DNA of 64,000 nucleotides from Calycina herbarum (lineage: Eukaryota; Ascomycota; Leotiomycetes; Helotiales; Pezizellaceae). This document shows, in pieces, positions 1 to 12,800 of this stretch. The notes beneath the pieces were generated by a model. The model was not told the origin of the DNA and searched no databases. It saw nothing but the letters and a program-made list of their open reading frames with translations. The translations under genes were made by a program, and so were the position numbers. Positions within the stretch are counted from its first letter, which is position 1. The number at the start of each line of letters is the position of its first letter. The stretch covers positions 434,001-498,000 of the forward strand of contig LLEY01000014.1 of NCBI GenBank assembly GCA_001414485.1, given 5' to 3'.

Positions 1-271
1 TCTGTTCTTCACTCCATCCAACGTCTTCTCTTCTCCTCTCCTCCTCTCCTCTACTCCTCTCGGCGTCACTCAATTGATTCATTCTTGCTTTCGTGAATAA
101 TGATATGATGGTCCAGCTCCTTCCTTGAATCAACTTCACTTCCTTCCCCCCTTCACCTTCACCCCTCACATGGCTTGCTCGTCGCCCCTTCCGCAAGGAC
201 TTTTCTTTTCCCTCCCTTCGTCTCTCCTTACTCTCTGGCTTTGAGGCCATTCGTACAATTCAACTTTCAAT

Positions 272-3217
272 ATGTCGCCCACCGCTCTCGATATTCGTCA
301 AATATGCCGACCTCCTTTTCAATATTCCCTATTAATTCTAGCTGCCACCGCTCCCAAATTGCTTCATCTATATAGCCATTTGGCTTCCTTACCACCATTG
401 CTCTTCCTCCTATACCTACCCACCTTTCTGGCCTTGGATCTGCTGAACGCCGTTATCTTTTGGGTCGTGGTACATCTTACTGCGCGGGGTGGCTTTGCTG
501 TAGTCCTGGCAATCTTTCGATGTGCCCTTTGGTAAGTTCATTCTGCCAGATCAAGATGCATGTTGCTAACCCATTTAATTAGTCTTATAGTTCTCGGAGC
601 CTCCTCCTCGTGGATATCGTTCTTTTTGGAAACCGGTGGAGAGATCAAATGGGGTGCGGCCAAAAATGTTGCAAAGGACCCTGCGGGGTTGAAGGTACTG
701 GCGTCGGGAGGCACGCGAGCACTACTAGCCGCCATTGCTATAGTGGTGCTTGCTCGGATCGTATCACAACCACTCTATACTGGGACTGAGAAACTGTTTG
801 CTGCGGGAGTCAAGGCATTGTCAGGTGGGAGATGGAGAATGCGGAAATCATCCAGAGAATACATCGATTCCAATTTGGACGAGGAGGAAGGACCACAGTC
901 GAACCCCGCACCCTTGTCCGCAGAGAGCGACGAAGATCGTAGTTCCAGCGAGAATGATGAAGCTAGAGCATTTCTTACGGAAAAGGAACCACGACCCTCC
1001 TTTATGTCTCGATGGATGGATCGAGCGAAATTCCTGGTGCCAATTGGGACCATTCTGGTGCTCCTCTTGGTACGCCCAAGACACTTCCCCTTCGGACACA
1101 TGTCGAATTCTCTGCCGTATACTTTGTGGGATATTTTCAGCAAACCAACGGAGGAATCGTGTCTGGGAAGTCTCAGTGGGGATTTCCCTCCATTTCCCTT
1201 GCCTGAATTGGTAACGGAGGTCTTGTGGGAGCCTGCGGATGGAGAGTTTCCTGGATGGGAGCCAAGGGTCAATCGAACGTTTGACAAGAAATTGCAGCGT
1301 CCCGAATGGCTTCCAGAAGAGCCTATTCATGGATTCGAACGTTGGTATAATGAATCACAGTTGGAGGGATTCCACGGAGGCAAAGAACACAAACCTTGGG
1401 ACGGACCACCAAGGGGGCCACCGAGGGGAGGGCCGCCCAGAGGACCTCCACCAGGAAGGAGACCAGGGCCAAGACGAGGGAAGAACAAAGGTGGATTCTT
1501 TTCGAAAGGCATCAACTACGATCCCGTCACAGATCCTCTCCGAATTTCCAACCTCGACCAAGACATTATTGACTCGATTGCATCAACACTCAAAGACCAC
1601 AAGGTAACAATCAAACACGTCGTGCTCCTATCACTTGAAAGTACCCGAAAGGACGTATTTCCATTCAAAAAGGGCTCGCATTTACATAAAAATATTGAGA
1701 AAAGCCACAGCTCAAACTTCACGGCAGCAGAGGCGAATCGAATGCTAGCAAAACTCACTAAAAATGCTGAAACGCTCACCGGTGAAGTTAGTAGCTTTGG
1801 GATTGGTGGTATGGAATACTCTTCGGCGAGAGCTGGAAGTTGGAGAAATCCAAATAAGGGAAGTGGTGGGATTAATGTCCAGGGGGCTCTCACTGGAAGT
1901 ACCACTTCACTGAAAAGTATTCTTGGAAGCCATTGTGGTGTTCATCCTCTGCCTGTCGATTTTACAGTTGAGGTACGACGCCAGATATACCAGCCCTGTA
2001 TCCCTTCGATCCTGGAACTCTTCAACAACAATAAACCACGTCGCGGGGAAGGCCATCCAGATCCAAGAAAGTCCAGAAGAAGTGATATGAAAACCCAGCC
2101 TTGGAAGTCGGTTTTTGTCCAGGCTATGACTGATCAATACGATCACCAAGATAGACTCCTCGAGCACATGGGATTTAAAGATACGATTGTTCGCGACACC
2201 TTACTCGATCCCTCTTCCCCTCATCAACCTACCGAGAAAGAGGTCAACTATTTTGGGTTTCCAGAGGACCAAGTGAAACCATATATGCGGGATATGTTTG
2301 AGGCAGCCAAGGCAAAGAATGAGCGTCTTTTCCTATCACATTTTACAAGTACTACTCATCATCCGTGGGCTCTTCCAGAAGCCTTTGGAGAACCAGTGGA
2401 CTATCTTGAGCCAAACTCCTGGAACGAAGGTTCACTCAACAAGTATCTGAACACAATCAAATATGTTGATGGCTGGATTGGTGAGATTATGGATCTTCTC
2501 GAAGATGTTGGAGTAGCAGATGAGACACTCGTGGTCATGGTAGGAGACCACGGATGGGCCTTTGAAGAAGATGCTGCATTCCATGGAAGTTTTGAGAATG
2601 GCCATATCTCCAACTTACGAGTCCCATTGCTCTTCCATCATAATTCGCTTCCTCGGCTGCAGCTTCAGGTCAACGCCACTTCTACATCAATCATTCCTAC
2701 TATTCTTGATCTTTTATCCAGCACTTCATCCCTCGATAAAAAAGATACTGATATCGCAAATAATCTTGTCCACCAATACGAAGGCCAATCTCTAATTCGC
2801 CCCTTCGTCCCAAAGAAAAACGGTCGACAAGCATGGAACATAGGCATTCTAAATGCCGGCGGAGCAGTCTTATCTGTCTCGTCCGCCGCGGTACCATATC
2901 GACTAGTCCTCCCCGTATGCAAAAGTGGCGTATACCGCTTCACAGACGTCCTACTCGACCCCAACGAACTTCACCCCATCGAGGAGTACTCCATCGAAGG
3001 ACTCGCTAAGAAAATCCGAAAGTTCTACAAGAAAAAAGGAGTGGATGGGGAAGAGGCAGTGAAATGGGTGGGGGACGCGGAAAAGATTGGGAAATGGTGG
3101 GTCCTTGAGCAGAGGAGACGATGGCGTTTTGGGGGCTCGGCGTTGCAGGAGGATCGGAAGGCCGAGGAGATGGAGGGGATGGGGAAGGTGTCGAAGAAAA
3201 AGTGGTGGGAGACTTGA
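272..3217 (+). CDS. Membrane-anchored sulfatase/phosphatase-superfamily protein
   Basis: Two exons, 272-531 and 583-3217, joined across a 51 nt intron (GTAAGT donor, GCTAAC branch site, TTAG acceptor) that restores the frame; about 964 residues. The first ~130 residues hold several hydrophobic segments, and another lies near residue 240 (VPIGTILVLLLV), so the enzyme is probably membrane-anchored. An acidic/serine linker and an Arg/Gly/Pro-rich stretch (about residues 360-388) precede the catalytic region. The alkaline-phosphatase-superfamily signature VVLLSLESTR at about residue 433 would carry the catalytic Thr/Ser nucleophile and a metal ligand, and MVGDHG at about 737 is the second metal site. 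This resembles fungal 'sulfatase domain' proteins related to LTA synthase and phosphoethanolamine transferases. The substrate is unknown. The family call is firm; the reaction is inference. Confidence 0.87.
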
Positions 3218-3896
3218 GTGTGGATGGAAGCAGCATGGGTTTTTGGAGATATGATGATACCCCCTCTTTTTTTTTGGTTTCCGAAGACTGATGAGTGCGG
3301 AATTCGATGTTTGAATAGAGGCTGTGTTTGGGACTTTTTTTGGTGAAAGGAGAATATTGGTTTCTTCTTCTTCTTTTTCTTTTACTTTACATTGCATGGT
3401 GTTGGGGGTGTTTCTTTTCTCTTGAGGGCGTTTTAGGGGGGACATGGATGGATTGAGTTTGCGGCACATTACTGGCGTGATGATGATTATAAAAAGGCCC
3501 GTGGCGGCGTATATATATATATTTGAGAAATAGAAATTGTGACAATGTCTTTTGTTTTCTACATGGTGACCATCTTATGGGGCTCTCGAGTTGCCTACCT
3601 TAAAAATACTGATTGTCTTGAGAAGTGAAGCTTCTGACCCAACCCCACATCACCCCGCCACTTGGCATCCAGTCGCGTCAGGGAGCTTTTTCTTCGTTCG
3701 CGTTGCACGGGCATTGCTCCTCAACCAACTTACCACGTTACCGACCCCCAATCCTCTCAATCCCCTTTGGCACATCGGCATCGCATCGCATCGCATACCA
3801 CATACCACATACCACATACAACACAACATCCTCAACCACGCCCCAAAATACCTTCCCACGACCCCCATCCCCAATCCGAGTGTCGCGCGCCCCACC

Positions 3897-4843
3897 ATGA
3901 CCACGGCAGAAGACTCCACCACCACAATGACAATGGCGCCACGACCAGAATTAACGCTCATCGTCGCAGCGACGTCGAAGAAGATGGGGATTGGATTGAG
4001 GGGGACCTTGCCTTGGATGGGATTGAAGAGGGAGATGGCGTATTTTGCTAGGGTTAGTAAGAGGGGTTGTGGTGGGGTATGTTTTGCTCTCTTCTTTCTC
4101 CTTATGCCCCTCTGGCTCGCGGGCTCTCTGTGGGAGTTGCGGGAAAGAGAGGGAGCTCGTCCCTGCTCTCTTGACTACCTCGCTCCCTTTTTTGCTGGCT
4201 TCCTCTCTCTGCTGCGAGCGAATGAACTCGCTCTTGCGAGTGAGCCGCGGAAGAGAGGGAAAGGGAGGGGATGGTGCAGGGGCAAGGGAGCCTCAAAGCG
4301 CAATTGGAGAATAAATACTAATGGTTAAGGGTGGAGTAGGGAAGGAACGCAGTAATCATGGGACGGAAAACTTGGGATAGCATACCGCCTAAATTCCGAC
4401 CGTTGAAAGAGAGGAGGAATATCGTTGTTTCGCGTTCCCTTTTTTCCTCCTCGAGCCCTGATTCTGATGTTGAAATTGTCTCTTCGATTGAGGACGCGAT
4501 TAAGTCGATAGGGCGATTGCAATCTACGAATAACACGGGTAGCGAAGAGAATAGCACGGACAACATTGGGAGGGCGTTTATCATCGGCGGCGCGCAGATC
4601 TATAAAGCAGCCCTGGAGAGACCAGAGACGAAACGCATTTTGCTTACAAGGATATTGGGGGATTTTGAGTGTGATACTTTTTTCCCTGTTGTGCTGGGGG
4701 AGGAGGGGAGTGCTGAGGGCGGTTGGAAGAGGAGGGGGGAGAGCGAGTTGGGTACGTGGACTGGGGAGGGTGAGGGGGTTGGAGGGGAGAAGGAAGAGGG
4801 GGGGACGAAATATGTTTTTGAGATGTGGGAGAGGGAGGGTTGA
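3897..4843 (+). CDS. Dihydrofolate reductase
   Basis: Exons 3897-4076 and 4340-4843 give about 227 residues, normal for fungal DHFR. The enzyme reduces dihydrofolate to tetrahydrofolate with NADPH, feeding thymidylate and purine synthesis. The N-terminal strand LTLIVAAT, the Met20-loop region GIGLRGTLPW and the following REMAYFARV are typical. After splicing, the NAVIMGRKTWDSIP block (NADPH/folate site) is restored in frame, then RRNIVVSR and the FIIGGAQIY motif. The C-terminal third has a glycine/glutamate-rich insert (about residues 185-215) with a G-rich coding strand, and ends with KYVFEMWER. The intron (263 nt, GTATGT...GTAG) is much longer than its neighbours; it was chosen because it is in phase and rebuilds the NAVIMGRKTW block. 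The start has a CACC-ATG context. A smaller intron inside this interval cannot be excluded. Confidence 0.86.
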
Positions 4844-6279
4844 GGGGGTTGTGGTTTGATGGTTTGGAGTATACATGGAGCTCAAAATAATGGACTGGAG
4901 GGAGAGGTGGAGGGTGGGGTGAGGGGAAATGAGAAAGTAGGACCATGGGTGCTTAGTTTTGAACCGTTCTTGATTCTCGGAAACAACATCTTCAGCGAAC
5001 CGGCGCAAATTGTTGGAGGGCCATTCGATCGTGTTCTGTTCAGAGCATCACCCGGTCTTCATAGAGACGAAATCCATACCTAGGCTTCTGACGGACGATC
5101 GATTAGCAATTGTCAGATACCCGGGCCTGGAGGTCAGCATTCCGTATCCTCTACAATCAGTATACCCATTTGAGTATAATTGAGTTGTTAGCTGCGAACT
5201 TTGTTCAGGGCTAGCTTGTGAGAAATAAGTGCAGCGCAGACGAGAAGGCCCGAGGCTGCGGAGAAAGCACGATATCCTGAAGAAGCAAACACTTCGCAGG
5301 ATTATGATTGCTATCAGATGGGTATACGAGGCGGGGCATTTTCAGAGACTACCGTCGACACTCACCACCAAGGTATGAGACGGGAGACCACTAGCTTTGA
5401 ATGTTATGATAAACAAAATCCAAAATTTGGACTGTGAGATTGACGCTATTGATTGGCATTCGAACCTCGAGGAAGCCACAGAAAGCACTCTTTGCTGCTA
5501 GTAAGGTCTGCCGTCTCATACTTTCGTGGTGGGTTTTGATGGGTAAGGTCTCTTCCGAGATTCAAAAATGACACCTTCAGACATATAACAACTTTATCTG
5601 CAGGGAATTAACCTTACTTGCCTGATGATGAAAAAAAGGCTTGAATTCCACGCCAAGTCCCAGATGGACCCTGCATTGCGCGAAGGATTCAATGACCCTC
5701 GTCTATTTCAACATCCGCAGTCAGCAATTGCCACGGAAAAAGGGGGGGCTGTGTTCAGCTAAATATCACGTGTAGCAAAATAAACCCCGCCTCACATCAT
5801 CAAATCTCTCCATCGCGATGCTCTTATTGGAGGCGAAATTAAGAGGTTCTTTGAGATCGTGAGATAGTGGACTGTAGTGGACTCCTTGATTATAAGCATG
5901 AACAGGCATGTGCGTATACGGCTTTAAGGTTAAAACTGTCGACCACTTGGAAGGGGAGACAGGAGAAGGTACTGCAGGATCAATGTATTTTGGTTGTTGA
6001 TAGCCGGCTTATGGGTTTTGAAGATGGCTTGAAATGTTGTCGAAATGGGAGGAGAGATGGGAGTAGAGATGTTGGTATATAGTTATCGTGAAGGTTGGTG
6101 TTTATGGTTTTTTCTTCATCTCCTTGATATCTTCTTTTCGTGGACTTTTCTTTGAATTGTTTCTTGGACCTTTTTCTTTCCACACAATCGTTATTATCTT
6201 TTAGATTTTGGATTTTGGATTTTTACCAAATCACTCATTTTTATATTTCCATTTCTCGTCAGCTACTGCAATCAGCATC
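4844..6279. other. Intergenic region, no gene seen
   Basis: About 1.4 kb between the DHFR and SGNH hydrolase genes. Only short open frames without recognisable protein features occur on either strand. The last ~200 bases are T- and pyrimidine-rich, consistent with the promoter and leader of the hydrolase gene. Confidence 0.5.
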
Positions 6280-8362
6280 ATGGTGGGCGTGAAACTTGCC
6301 TCTACCATCCTCCCATTTGCGGGAAGCGTCTTTGGGGCTGCCATTTCTATTCGCCAGGACCCCCAAACATCTGGTATTATCTGGCCCATCTCGTATATCG
6401 CACTTGGCGACAGTTTCTCTGCGGGGTGAGCAATTTCTTTCTTTCTCTCTTTCCTATCGCCTCGTGGCTAACTTTCATAGAATTGGCGCTGGAAAATACA
6501 CACAGCCAGGCAACCCCATTGTACAAAAATGCAAGCGAATGACCGGCTCTTATCCAACTCAAGTCAAAGGTCTCTTTCCACGTATCGACGACAAGAATTT
6601 CTTATTCGAATCTTGCTCCGGCGACAAGCTCGAAAACCTCGACTCACAGCTCTCAAACTTGGACGGAACGCATGTCCAAGTTGTCACACTTTCAATCAGC
6701 GGTAATGACTTCAAGTTTTCAGATGTTGTCAAAGATTGCGTTTACAATGTTCTTCCTTCCAAAACAGATGCGGAAGCGAATGCGGAGTGTGATGCTTCGC
6801 TTGCTGAGGCTGCAAGCTTGATTGCTGATGAGACTATTTGGACGACTTATAAGAACAAGGTCAATGACATCATGGGAAAGGTTATGATTCAAGATATTAC
6901 GGGGATCCCAAGTAAGAATTTTGTTAACTCGTCCTTTACCCCGATTGATGAAAAATCATACTGACTCCGCCCTCTAGTTCCATGGAGCGTGCTTGTTATT
7001 ACTGGCTACCCCAAGTTCTGGGGAGACGTCAAGCAAGACGATGACGCCTGCAGCAAGACCCGTTTCACGGTTCCACTCGACGTATTCAAGTTTGCATTGA
7101 GAGGAAACCTTTTACGTGCAGATGTTCGTAGGCAAATGAACAAATTGGTTGTGAGCGTCAACGACAAGATCCAGTCCGAAATCCTCCCAATCAACACGAA
7201 CAAAATCGAGTTTGTAGATATTGACCCCCTTTACGAAGGTCATCGGCTCTGTGAAGATGGGGCCAAGGACCCAGCGGGAGCCAACTCTGACTCGGTATGG
7301 TTCACGACCTTCGAGACCACTTTACAAGAAGATAGCTTCGTCCCAGATCCAAACTCTGCGCTGGAAGCGCAATGGTCCAGTTTGACGCAGGATTTACAAC
7401 CTGGAGATGAATTTCTTCCAAATGAGTTGAAGATCAACTCCAACTTCCATCCCAAGACTGCTGGCCATACCATGACGGCTCAAGCTGTCCACGATCGGGT
7501 TGTGGATTGGGGCAATCGTCACGAGCATACACCCACTCCTCCACCACAACAGTGCGTTGCTTCTGATGCGCCAAATCTTCCAACAAGGATATTCGTCAAT
7601 GCCAATACCATATTGGACCCAAACCAATTGCTATATGAGCTCCGTGCAAGTAAGTCTCATATTTCCCCAGTTCCCTTTCTGCGCAAAACTAATGACTTTC
7701 TGCAGCTCTTTGCGCCAACAAATGTGAAATTCCAGCCGGGATCGACACCCTCGCCGGAGCCATCCTTCAAGGGGCAGGTGGTCGTTGTGAAATCTCGCTC
7801 GGTCTTCAGGGTGGCTCGGAAGCATACGCTCTTCGTGATCGCACCATTTCCGGCAATGAACAAACACAACTCTGCTGGGACAATCTTCAAAACTGTAAGT
7901 CTCCACACCCATCCACCCACAAAGCACACTTCCAAACTAACCCACCGCCCAGTAATTAACAACTGCATCAACAACCAACCCAAGTACGGCTGGCAAGCTG
8001 GCATCGACCCCAACCCGGCCTTCTACCAAACCGGATTCCGCACACTCAACGCCCCGGATGGGAAGCACAGTACCATAGACCCTAACCACGTCCTCCAACA
8101 AGATCTGTCTGGTTTCAAGACTATTTGTGGGAAGGATGATGGGTGGTGTCAGAGTAATGGGTGTACGGGGGTGAACCAGATGTGTACCGAGGGGACTTAT
8201 AAGGGGTGTGGGTGTGCGGAGGATTCGAAATGGAATCAGTTGGAGCCGTTGGAGCAGAATATGCAGTGTAAGAGTAGTTGTTGTAGCACCGGGACGGATC
8301 ATTGGTATAAGCAGGATTGGTGTAATGCTCATTGTGGGGGGGTTAGTACTCAATTTTGTTAG
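6280..8362 (+). CDS. Secreted SGNH/GDSL-type hydrolase with cysteine-rich C-terminus
   Basis: Five exons: 6280-6425, 6481-6911, 6978-7649, 7706-7894, 7953-8362; about 615 residues. All introns have GTRAG donors and AG acceptors, and all phases agree. Residues 1-20 form a signal peptide (VKLASTILPFAGSVFGAA), so the product is probably secreted. Block I of SGNH hydrolases is ALGDSFSAG (nucleophile Ser) near residue 45. SISGNDFKF is the block III Gly/Asn element, and FHPKTAGH supplies the C-terminal catalytic His. This family cleaves ester bonds in lipids or polysaccharide acetyl groups; the substrate here is not visible. The C-terminal ~250 residues form a separate Cys-rich region with many paired cysteines, probably a disulfide-stabilised domain of unknown role. 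The ATG follows a pyrimidine-rich leader, and no upstream in-frame ATG keeps the signal peptide better placed. Confidence 0.85.
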
Positions 8363-8682
8363 AGGGGTTGCATGGAGAGGTATGGTTGGGCTGTATCGTA
8401 GTGGAGTAGTTGGATGTAATTTACTACTGGGAGGCTGTTGTATGTATACAAAGAGACAATCTGCAGAACGGAGATCATGGAATAGAGCTATCGATCATAA
8501 GTTTTTAATTATAAACTACTATAACAGTAAAACATACTCAGTTTCCAGCTATACTTTCTACTGACGCCCGCTCTTTCTTGTTTTCTAGTTAGATACTTAC
8601 TTTCTTACTAGAGTACGTCTTCTTAGTTGCTTGTACCCCTTCTTGTCTATAGCTCTCTTGTAAAATAAAATAAAAGATTAAA

Positions 8683-8770
8683 AAAAGAGGAAAAGAGGAA
8701 AAGAGGAAAAGAGGAAAAGAGGAAAAGAGGAAAAGAGGAAAAGAGGAAAAGAGGAAAAGAGGAAAAGAGG
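8683..8770. repeat. Perfect octamer tandem array, 11 copies
   Basis: The unit AAAAGAGG is repeated 11 times without interruption. It lies 320 bases after the SGNH hydrolase stop in AT-rich noncoding DNA, and the surrounding sequence is also purine-rich. It is a minisatellite with no visible coding role. Confidence 0.95.
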
Positions 8771-8877
8771 TAAGGAAAGAAGAGTAGAGAAGGAAAAAAG
8801 GGAGTTAGAGTGTAATCAAGCTTCGTAATTACTCTACTTCTTTAGGCGTTTTATATAAACATTTCCCTCCCCTTTTA

Positions 8878-9353
8878 CAGCTGGGGTTCGCAAATATCCG
8901 TACGGTCCCATTTTTACACGAAAAGGCATCTTAAGAAAGACGTTTTATATATTTATCTTTATATTTAAATAATATCTAAAACTAAGAACTAAGATTATTT
9001 CAAGTATTTAAATAATAGTCTTTAAAGATAAATATACTAAATATATACTAGGTCTTAAGTTATACTAGAGCAAAAGTAGGAAGAGTCAGGAAAACACTGG
9101 ATTATACTAAAATCGGGTAAAATTTAGTATCTTTTTCGATACCTCTTACTATAACCTAATTAAATTAAGATTAGCTTAGCTTAGAAGAAAAACTAAGAGT
9201 ATAAAGTAAAGATATCTTAATTTTCTAGAGATATGTTTAAGAACTTTTAAAAAATAGTTAGAGTTTATTTTACAGTAGAGTTTTAAACAAGGTGACTTTC
9301 AGTGATTTTAGGTGTAAAAAAGAGAGCGTACGAATATCTGCGAACCCCAGCTG
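8878..9353. mobile_element. Non-autonomous TIR element (MITE-like), TA target duplication
   Basis: The left end CAGCTGGGGTTCGCA and the right end TGCGAACCCCAGCTG are exact inverted repeats. The similarity extends to about 40 bp with a few mismatches (left CAAATATCCGTACG versus right CGTACGAATATCTG). Both ends are flanked by TA (8876-8877 and 9354-9355), the target duplication of Tc1/mariner-pogo elements. The interior of about 400 bp is extremely AT-rich with no open frame, consistent with a decayed or non-autonomous copy. No transposase is visible. Confidence 0.82.
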
Positions 9354-9833
9354 TAGGAAAGGCGCCTATATTAAGCAAGGTATAAACGCTCTATATAATC
9401 TTCTACTTTTATAATTGTAATCGTAATTACTGCTTCCTCTTCTTACTCTTCTTCCTCTTTTATTATTGACTTTAAGAAAGCAAGTATGAGACTGAAAAAG
9501 CTTAGGAGGTAAAGAGATACATAATAGAGCAAAGAAGCAAAGAGTATAGAAGCTCTAGAGCATAGAGAGGGAAAGGTACATATACTATATAAAGATTGAT
9601 AAAAGCAAAGTATTTATAATGAAAAACTTATAATGTATAGCCCTATCCTATATTCTCCGTTCTATAACAAATCTGATTTTAAGCGATATATTCACGCTGG
9701 GGCTTATCACGTGGAGGCGCGTGTTGTGGCGCTAGCTAGCGCGTTGTTGCCTCGTCGCTCTAATGGTGACACAAACATTTAGCCTCGCCGAGCGAGCAAA
9801 CAAACGCAGCACCTAACGTCTTTTCTTGCCACA
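9354..9833. other. AT-rich intergenic region before the NLR gene
   Basis: AT-rich sequence up to about 9700, resembling RIP-eroded DNA, then a sharp change to balanced composition about 130 bases before the NLR start. No gene is seen. The last segment probably carries the NLR promoter. Confidence 0.5.
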
Positions 9834-12800
9834 ATGGCGAAATCAGGAAAATGGAAGAAGGCGAGGATGTCCAAGGCGTCGAAGTCGAAGTCGAAGAAAT
9901 CAAGAGCATCGAAAGCATCGAGAGCAGAAGCACTAGAGACCCCAGAAGCTCGAGAAGCAACAGAAGTCCCAGAAAAACCGCAAAAACCACTAGAAACAGA
10001 AGAACTAGAGGGACCAGAGGAATCGAATGCATCCATCACATCAGAAACCTCGGAAGTTGCATCAGAAGAGCCACAAGAAGAAATGGAATTTGGGGAATCG
10101 GAAACTTCGAATGCATCGACCAGATCAAATACACCAGAGGCGTCGATAGCAGCACAAACATCAAAAGCCTCGAAATCATGGATCACATCAGAAACCATGG
10201 AACCTCTAACGGCACTCATTCTCGCGAGCAACATCCTTCAGTTCATTGAATTTGGAAAGGAGCTGCTCGGTGATGCGCGGGGCATGTATCAAGTATATGA
10301 AGTCCACTATCCAAATGGGTCCCTCATCATCCATGAGAAAGTCGAGTTTATTTTGATCGACCTTGAAGTACTCCAAACCAAACTCCGTGGGGCTTTCGCG
10401 GCATATTCGACCACATCAAACGTTCCTAGTCCACAACAACATTGGACCGGCCTCCAGAAAGTTTGTGACGATGCTGCGGAGGTCGTGGAAGAGTTTATGG
10501 GACGATTAAAGAGACTACGACTCGTGAGAAAAACCAAGAGCATTTACTCTCTACGGCATGAGATCCGAGGATTATGGAATGAAGAAGAAGTTGCTGGGTT
10601 GATGATGAGCTTTTCACTTCTAAGAGGGTCTTTGGAGTCGAATGTAATTCCCTGTATACGGTGAGTAGTCCTTCCGGGTGACAAGTGGTCAATATCTAAT
10701 TCGTTATGTTTCACAGAGGAATTTTAGACGCAGTACCATTACAAAGCCTCCCTAGCTTCGACTTCATCGATGTACCGACGCAAAAGATATTGACATCACT
10801 ACTTCAATCAACTGCCAACATGGACAGAAACGTGTCACCGGAAGTTCGATATGGGATGGCATCACGTACCGTCTTCACAATAGCCCATCTTCTGCGTCGT
10901 ATCGATCATACAGAACAAAACAATCATCGCCAAAAATCTCGACAGGTGATTATGGAAATGTATACTCGCCGGACTAGAAACCGTCGTTACAAAGGCGACC
11001 CTATCGTTGGCATCGAGATGTTAGATGTTCAGGGTGAAGTAGAACAAAAGGTGCGATCCAGTATACTTGCTCACATCAAAAACTCTCTGGCATATTCATC
11101 GATGGATTATCCGTATGATGAAGTGGTGGAAGCGCACCCAGAGGCTTTTGGGTGGGTATTTGAGGGGCCCACTGAAGAGCAGAAGCCATGGAGCGATTTC
11201 CCAAACTGGCTCGAGGCAGAAGGTGGAATTTATTGGGTTTACGGTGAAGATGGCTCTGGTAGGTTCTGTTTTCTTGGGCTTGGACTATCTTTTCAGCTTC
11301 CTTTGTCGCTATTTTCTCTAACATTTATTTGGTTATAGGAAAGTCGACGTTCATGAAACACATAAGCGAAGACCAACGTACCTGGAAGCACTTAACAACC
11401 TGGGCGGGAGAACACAAATTGTGTGTATTGGCCTTCTATTTCCGAAATTGCGGGAGCAGGGGGGAGATACCAAAGATTGAACTCCTCCGGACTCTTCTAT
11501 TCCATATATTCACGCAGTGTCCAGACCTCGTTCTTCACGTCCTCCCTAAAATTTGGACGGCGTTATATGACATGATGGCAATTCGTTATGAGCCAGAAAG
11601 GATGAAAAATATCGAGATTATCTGGACCTGGCCCATACTCATTGCTACACTGGAAGCTCTTATTCGCCAAACCACTATTCCTTTGAAGATTTGTATGTTT
11701 GTTGATGGGATTGACGAATTCTATGGTGACCACGAAGATATTGGCAAATTCTTCCTGGACATCACGATGGCAGATAATGTGAAAGCCTGTGTCTCAAGCA
11801 GGCATCATGTCGTTTTTGAGGATCTCTTTCGTGGCTCACGGATGCTCTGGCTTCAGCAGTTAATAGAGGGTGACATTCAACAATACGTTGTCGATAAATT
11901 GCAAACGAACGCTGCATGTCAAGAGCTGATCGTTCGACAGCCAGAAGCAGCTCATGACCTCAGCAACGACGTTGTCCAAAAATCAGAAGGTGTATTTCTT
12001 TGGGCCGAGCTCGCAACAAGGTCTCTGTTAGCAGGTGTTCAAACCGATGACGAGATCACGACACTTCGGAAGAGATTGTCTTTGTTTCCTCGAGGACTTG
12101 GCCCTCTTTACAATCACATGCTGGAGTCGGTCGATTCCACCTCGTTGCCATGGGTCGCAAAAGCCTTCCAGCTACTTCGAGCCAACCGAAACTGTATTGA
12201 TTCAATACATGGACATTCAACTCGAGGTGTATTACCTCTCACGCTTACAATTTTCTACTTTGCAATGAATGAAGATGCGGGCCTTGCACATCTCCAAAGT
12301 ATCGGCATGGAAGGATATGACAAGAGTCAAACTGAAATGGCTATTGAACCCGAGTCAACCGAAGCACACAGACTTCCATTTTTGTTTTTGACAATGCGGC
12401 ACTCGGATTGGTACGAATCGAATAAAACTTGGAACATTCTACGATTTATTGAGGAAGGACTACGAATCAAATGTCAAGATGCACTAAAACAAATAGGAAA
12501 CCGTTGTGGTGGCTTTCTTACCCTATTATTAGAAAAGGACGAAGACGAGGAAAAGTTGAGCAAAGGTTATCATCCTTATCCGAAATACCCAATTCCAGAC
12601 TCCTCTATTCAATATCGTCATCGCACAGCTCGGGAATTCATTGAGAATGAGAAAATCTGGTCGAATCTTGTACTTCAAGCAGACAACGCAGGTTTTTGCC
12701 CTAATAACGCATTGATGAAAGCGAGTATTATTAGGTTTCAGCTATCACTACCTAAGCGTTGCCGTGGCCTCAAAATAGACGAGGAGCGCGAGTATCATCT

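Noticed and set aside
775..1330. Two long minus-strand frames (170 and 160 residues) under the sulfatase gene
   Set aside because: They lie wholly antisense to a well-supported exon, have no start context or recognisable features, and follow its codon pattern.
4325..5008. 227-residue minus-strand frame antisense to DHFR exon 2
   Set aside because: Pro/Ser-rich product of the G-rich sense strand; DHFR motifs on the plus strand are decisive.
9779..10234. 151-residue minus-strand frame with Asp/Phe/Ser repeats
   Set aside because: Complement of the low-complexity Lys/Ser/Glu N-terminus of the NLR; repetitive composition alone keeps it open.
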